NCBI GenBank assembly: GCA_002400405.1
Contig: DHFM01000074.1
Location: forward strand, 7,122 to 15,657
From: Candidatus Moranbacteria bacterium UBA4824
GTDB taxonomy: Bacteria; Patescibacteriota; Minisyncoccia; Moranbacterales; UBA2206
Length of the DNA: 8,536 nucleotides
Reading direction: 5' to 3'
Below the pieces are notes generated by a model that saw nothing but the letters and a program-made list of their open reading frames with translations, was not told the origin of the DNA and made no database searches. Shown here in pieces: positions 5,416 through 8,536 of this stretch (its first letter is position 1; every line of letters starts with the position of its first letter). Position numbers and translations under genes: made by a program.

Positions 5416-6339
5416 TTATAATTTTCCGCTCAAGAGCTTATTTAATCTTTCTTTGACTTCCTCGGCAGTAGCTTCATGAATTAGTGGATTTTTTTCTATT
5501 TGCTCCTTAGGCTCTTCTTTTCGGGGTTGCTCAAACACAGGAATATCTTCTGCGATTGGCAAGTTATCCGGCGCCGTAGCTTTTTTAGAAAAAATAGGAA
5601 TATATTCTTCTGTTATTAGGGTTGGTTTTTTTACTTTTTTTATTTCCCCGCCTGCATCGCTATGCTCGCCCGAAGTCGCTACATCGTTGCGGGCAGGTGT
5701 ACCTTTCTGTGTGTCCCTATATGTCCAAGCCAGTTTTGTTTTAGATTTTTCTTTCTGTTTATTTTCTTCAAATAAAAATAGAAAATAATATAATATAAAA
5801 GCCAAGAAAAATCCCACTAATAAACTTTTGAGAAATGTATAAATATATGAACTGGAGAAAGAAGATTTTGTGATTGGTCCTTCGATTATTCTGATATCAA
5901 TATCATTTCGGATGTCATAATAAGCGCCGATAACGCCGATGAGACTTTTGACTGCTTGGGTGCTCAAAATTTCTGCCGTATAGGAATCATCGCTTTTCGC
6001 GATAAACTGCAAAACAGAACTTTTACCAACTCTTTCTATTTCAACTATTTCATTCCAATAATCTTTTCGTTTATAATCCGGCAATTCTGATACAGCTTCA
6101 TTTTTTGTATCTTCCTCATCTTGAATCACCCGATCATAAAAGGAAAGTGACCCTGGCAGTATAGTTAAGTTTTCCAAAATAATATCTGCATTTTCAGAGG
6201 CTTTTTCACTTTTAAAAATAACTAAAATTTCTGTTTGGGATTGATAGGTGCGCTCGAAATTTATCAAAAACAAAAAAACCATCGCAGTCGCGATAAGAAA
6301 AAAGATATAGAATTTTTTTGCTTTGAATGTTTCTAACAT
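5416..6339 (-). CDS. Wzz-like polysaccharide chain-length / export regulator with two membrane helices
   Basis: The 307-residue protein has helices at about 11-27 and 167-190 flanking an outside loop (28-166). This is the layout of Wzz/YveK polysaccharide co-polymerases, which set chain length or gate export. The start YIFFLIATAMVFLFLINFERTYQSQTEILV resembles the first helix and beta strand of that family. The usual proline-rich segment before helix 2 is weak (EGPITKSSFSSS) and the loop is short, so homology is inferred from topology and context. A 117-residue cytoplasmic tail has no Walker motifs, so no fused tyrosine kinase is present; it ends in a helical EATAEEVKERLNKLLSGKL. Residues 214-231 come from an in-frame GC-rich repeat. 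The ATG lies 4 nt after the glycosyltransferase stop. Confidence 0.7.
   Translation of the reverse strand: MLETFKAKKFYIFFLIATAMVFLFLINFERTYQSQTEILVIFKSEKASENADIILENLTILPGSLSFYDRVIQDEEDTKNEAVSELPDYKRKDYWNEIVEIERVGKSSVLQFIAKSDDSYTAEILSTQAVKSLIGVIGAYYDIRNDIDIRIIEGPITKSSFSSSYIYTFLKSLLVGFFLAFILYYFLFLFEENKQKEKSKTKLAWTYRDTQKGTPARNDVATSGEHSDAGGEIKKVKKPTLITEEYIPIFSKKATAPDNLPIAEDIPVFEQPRKEEPKEQIEKNPLIHEATAEEVKERLNKLLSGKL
5646..5697. repeat. GC-rich palindrome-like repeat inserted in frame in the Wzz-like gene
   Basis: The 52-nt block has 35 G or C (67%), against roughly one third in surrounding DNA. Its ends are imperfect inverted copies: CCCGCCTGCA (5647-5656) against TGCGGGCAGG (5688-5697), 8 of 10 positions complementary plus a wobble pair. 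The interior includes the small hairpin GCATCGCTATGC. It encodes TPARNDVATSGEHSDAGG (residues 214-231), low in the Lys, Ile and Phe typical of neighbours. Similar CCTGCCCGCAACG-type repeats are, from memory, dispersed in CPR genomes; this was not checked. Confidence 0.7.
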
Positions 6340-6343
6340 AATT

Positions 6344-7480
6344 TTATGAGCGTTTCTTATTTAAAGCTTCCTTGTAAACATCTTCGATTTGATCAGCTAT
6401 TTTATCCCAACTAAACTGTGCCCAAGCTTTTTCCATCGCCTTTTCTCCCATATTTTTTACCAGCGCCGGATTATTAATAAAAAACACTAATTTCTCTTCT
6501 AGATCAGATGCGTCGCCAGAGCGAAAAGACAAACTCACTTCATCATTAAGTGCCTGCATATTTTCTTTGATATCACTGGAAATGATCGCCTTGCCATAAC
6601 CCATCGCTTCTAAAAGTGCTAAGGACAATCCTTCTGATTCAGACGGCTGGACAAAGCAATAGCTATGAGAAAAAAGTTGATTGAGCGCTTCGCCATTTTG
6701 ACTTCCGGTAAAGATAATATTTTCTCGACCACGAGCTAAGTCCTTGATTTCTTTAACATAATCATCAGTATGAAATCCGTCCCCGACAATGACTAATTTT
6801 TTTCCGCGCGTCAAATGCTTGTCTTCTAAATTTTTAAAAGCGGAAATAAGATAGTGAACACCTTTGTGTCTAATTAATCGGCCAACAGACAAGATATAGC
6901 TGTTTTTTTGTAGATTCCATTTGGTCAGATATTGACTTTCCTCTGTCGGAAAAACATTCATGCCATTGGGAATAATTACCGCTTGTTTTTTAAATTTAGC
7001 TAAAATATAATCACCTAGAATTTTTGAAACCGCAATTGTTTTGTCGGGAAAAACAGAAGTGACTACTTCACCAAATCTAAGGCAAGTGCGCGCAAACCAA
7101 TTCCATTTTTTGTGAAAATAATCCTGGCAATGGTAGGTCGCGATGATAGCAGTTTTTCTTTTGAAAATTTTGGGGATTATTGAAAGCGAGCTTGGTCCGA
7201 TTGCTTGATAATGGATTATGTCATAATTTTGAAACAAGGCGTGGACTGTAGCAAAAAAAGTATGACTAATTGCGTCTAGGTGTTTTGTGGAAATACTTGG
7301 CAGGTGGATAAGTTTGATTTCACGATATTTATTGAGGTTTTTTGGTGTATAATTATTACGCACATAGACAAAAACCTCATGGCCTTTTTGGGCAAGTCTC
7401 AGAGTAATTTCCTCAACGTGTTTTTCTACTCCGCCGGATTTTGCCGGTATTCCTTTTTGACCGATAAACGCAATTTTCAT
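6344..7480 (-). CDS. Glycosyltransferase family 4 (GT-B fold)
   Basis: This 378-residue cytoplasmic or membrane-associated enzyme probably transfers a sugar from a nucleotide sugar to a lipid-linked glycan. The N-terminal domain (1-about 175) carries the GT4 start MKIAFIGQKGIPAKSGGVEKHVEEI, whose GGVEKH (16-21) forms the acceptor-side glycine loop; H118 in ATYHCQD fits the usual position of the domain's histidine. The C-terminal donor domain (about 195-378) shows VGRLIRHKG (199-207) and the E-x7-E pair E283/E291 in ESEGLSLALLEAMGYGKAII, which holds the nucleotide sugar. The family is retaining. The start resembles rhamnosyltransferase-type GT4 enzymes, fitting the nearby rml genes, but donor and acceptor cannot be read from sequence. 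It begins 1 nt after the beta-helix gene stop, implying coupling. Confidence 0.93.
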   Translation of the reverse strand: MKIAFIGQKGIPAKSGGVEKHVEEITLRLAQKGHEVFVYVRNNYTPKNLNKYREIKLIHLPSISTKHLDAISHTFFATVHALFQNYDIIHYQAIGPSSLSIIPKIFKRKTAIIATYHCQDYFHKKWNWFARTCLRFGEVVTSVFPDKTIAVSKILGDYILAKFKKQAVIIPNGMNVFPTEESQYLTKWNLQKNSYILSVGRLIRHKGVHYLISAFKNLEDKHLTRGKKLVIVGDGFHTDDYVKEIKDLARGRENIIFTGSQNGEALNQLFSHSYCFVQPSESEGLSLALLEAMGYGKAIISSDIKENMQALNDEVSLSFRSGDASDLEEKLVFFINNPALVKNMGEKAMEKAWAQFSWDKIADQIEDVYKEALNKKRS

Positions 7481-7481
7481 T

Positions 7482-8444
7482 TTATTTTATATAAATTATA
7501 TGCGAGATACTGCCTGAGCGATTTTCCCAAAGTTCGGTTTGGTTGTTAGCAGTAAAGAATTTATTCCAATCAGTTGTGCCGGCTCTTTGTAATCTAGCAA
7601 TGCCAAAAAGTCCATTTTTGACAATTTTAGTTTTAGCGATATCAATTCTGCCTTCCGTACCAAAAGAAGCGACTTCAATTCCTTCGCGACCATTTTCACG
7701 GATGTCATTTTTTCTGGTCCAAATATTAGATTGATCCAAGACTAATTTCATTCCGCTTCCTCTATTGTTTCGAATTGAATTTCCTTCCAGCCAAGCACTA
7801 GTTTCTCGAGCTAAATCAATGCCATCTTTTTTATTGCCGGAAATTTCACTTTCTGTTATTGAAATTCTTCTAGCACCGGCGCCATAAATACCCGACCGAT
7901 CATTATCCTTAATCTTGCTTTTTGAAATAGAAACTTGATTGGATTTCTTTGTGTCGCCTCCTTCAATCGCAATTCCATTGTCATTATCTTTTATAATACA
8001 ATCAACAATGCTCGCCTCAGCATCTCTTTCCACCCAAATTCCGCTTTTTCCATTTTTGATAGTAAAGCCGTCGATGGTCGAATCATTTTTCATTGAAACT
8101 GTTTCGTACTTTTCTTTTTTCGCTTTGATTATGGTTTTTTCTCGATCTTCTCCAAAAAGTTTTATTCCATTTCTAAGTGTAATATTTTCCTTATATTCTC
8201 CTTTAGCCACATGAATTTCTATATTATCTTTATTTTTAGCGTGATCTATTGCCTCGCTAATTGATTTGTACGGATGAGAAGTTGAACCATCTCGGTTGTC
8301 TCCTGCCTTATGATCAACATAGAGATGACTTTTTCGGCTGGAAGAAACAAACATCGGCAAGGTTATGATTGCCAAGGCAAAAAACGCAAAAATACCTATT
8401 TTTAGCCCTTTATTTACTTGGACTGCTTGTTTAAACTTAAACAT
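7482..8444 (-). CDS. Exported right-handed parallel beta-helix protein (DUF1565 / PbH1 repeats)
   Basis: From the ATG at 8444 the protein has 320 residues. Residues 1-13 are basic and 14-33 form a hydrophobic signal or anchor helix. A DUF1565-like block follows: LYVDHKAGDNRDGSTSHPYKSISEAIDHA (41-69), with Gly-Asp-Asn and DGS-x-x-PYKSI typical of the family. From about 120 the chain is a beta-helix: the motif N-x(2-4)-G-I/M recurs near 131, 153, 180, 203, 226, 250 and 276, a spacing of 22-27 residues per coil, giving about seven coils. This fold is shared by pectate lyases, NosD and AlgG-type epimerases; no catalytic residues can be named, so a glycan-processing or binding role is inferred from context only. 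A TTG at 8528 would add 28 residues but would start upstream of the promoter. Confidence 0.87.
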   Translation of the reverse strand: MFKFKQAVQVNKGLKIGIFAFFALAIITLPMFVSSSRKSHLYVDHKAGDNRDGSTSHPYKSISEAIDHAKNKDNIEIHVAKGEYKENITLRNGIKLFGEDREKTIIKAKKEKYETVSMKNDSTIDGFTIKNGKSGIWVERDAEASIVDCIIKDNDNGIAIEGGDTKKSNQVSISKSKIKDNDRSGIYGAGARRISITESEISGNKKDGIDLARETSAWLEGNSIRNNRGSGMKLVLDQSNIWTRKNDIRENGREGIEVASFGTEGRIDIAKTKIVKNGLFGIARLQRAGTTDWNKFFTANNQTELWENRSGSISHIIYIK

Positions 8445-8477
8445 TTGTTTATAAATCAGATTAATTATTAACAGCGG

Positions 8478-8506
8478 ATAATAGCATTTTAGTTTGTTTT
8501 TGTCAA
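8478..8506 (-). promoter_or_regulatory. Sigma-70-type promoter of the four-gene surface-glycan unit
   Basis: On the minus strand TTGACA (8506-8501) and TATTAT (8483-8478) are spaced by exactly 17 bp. Transcription would begin near 8471, about 27 nt before the ATG at 8444, with no Shine-Dalgarno in the leader. The promoter lies inside the stretch that the longer TTG-started frame would translate, so it decides the start in favour of 8444. Confidence 0.8.
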
Positions 8507-8536
8507 ATTTTCGCAGTACATCATCCAAAATCTAAC

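Noticed and set aside
7280..8214. Several frames overlapping the GT4 and beta-helix genes, some hydrophobic.
   Set aside because: Their apparent hydrophobicity mirrors polar codons on the coding strand; the GT4 and beta-helix motifs settle the true frames.
1..8536. Alternative genetic code with UGA read as glycine (code 25).
   Set aside because: All genes here use TAA or TAG as stop, but full-length proteins with conserved glycines use GGN codons and no in-frame TGA interrupts them, so nothing supports recoding.

Overview
The window is AT-rich, compactly coded bacterial DNA. The gene content (a DUF4012 envelope protein, a PEGA-domain protein, a DUF378 membrane protein, a minimal polysaccharide set), the very short intergenic gaps and the GC-rich palindromic repeats in an AT-rich background suggest a Candidate Phyla Radiation (Patescibacteria, Parcubacteria-like) genome. 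This placement is inferred from content, not from a marker phylogeny. TAA and TAG stops are used; no reassigned codon is evident.

Left part (1-2100). The first nine codons of rplU (ribosomal protein L21) run off the left edge on the minus strand, behind a consensus promoter (TTGACA, 17 bp, TACAAT). Divergent from it lies a small two-helix DUF378 membrane protein gene with a Shine-Dalgarno sequence and its own terminator. A 513-residue membrane-anchored PEGA plus beta-propeller-like protein follows. Its candidate promoter puts the transcription start on or next to the ATG, suggesting a leaderless mRNA. A bidirectional terminator closes this region.

Middle (2100-3980). The minus-strand genes rfbC (RmlC epimerase) and rfbB (RmlB dehydratase) are two of the four dTDP-L-rhamnose genes; rfbA and rfbD are absent here. 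They are separated by an 11% GC spacer. Upstream of rfbC is a GC-richer palindromic repeat with a second palindrome nested in one arm.

Right part (3980-8536). Four minus-strand genes with gaps of 1, 4 and 7 nt form one transcription unit bounded by a consensus promoter (TTGACA, 17 bp, TATTAT) and a hairpin terminator. In order they encode an exported right-handed beta-helix protein, a GT4 glycosyltransferase, a Wzz-like two-helix membrane protein and a DUF4012 membrane-anchored protein. This reads as a surface-glycan module: sugar transfer inside, chain-length or export control in the membrane, and possibly processing and anchoring outside. The adjacent rml genes would supply dTDP-rhamnose precursors.

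Points most worth following up are a 67% GC palindrome-like block inserted in frame in the Wzz-like gene, the nested palindrome upstream of rfbC, and a motif-level resemblance of the DUF4012 protein to LytR-CpsA-Psr glycan ligases. No CRISPR array, tRNA, rRNA or transposase gene was seen.
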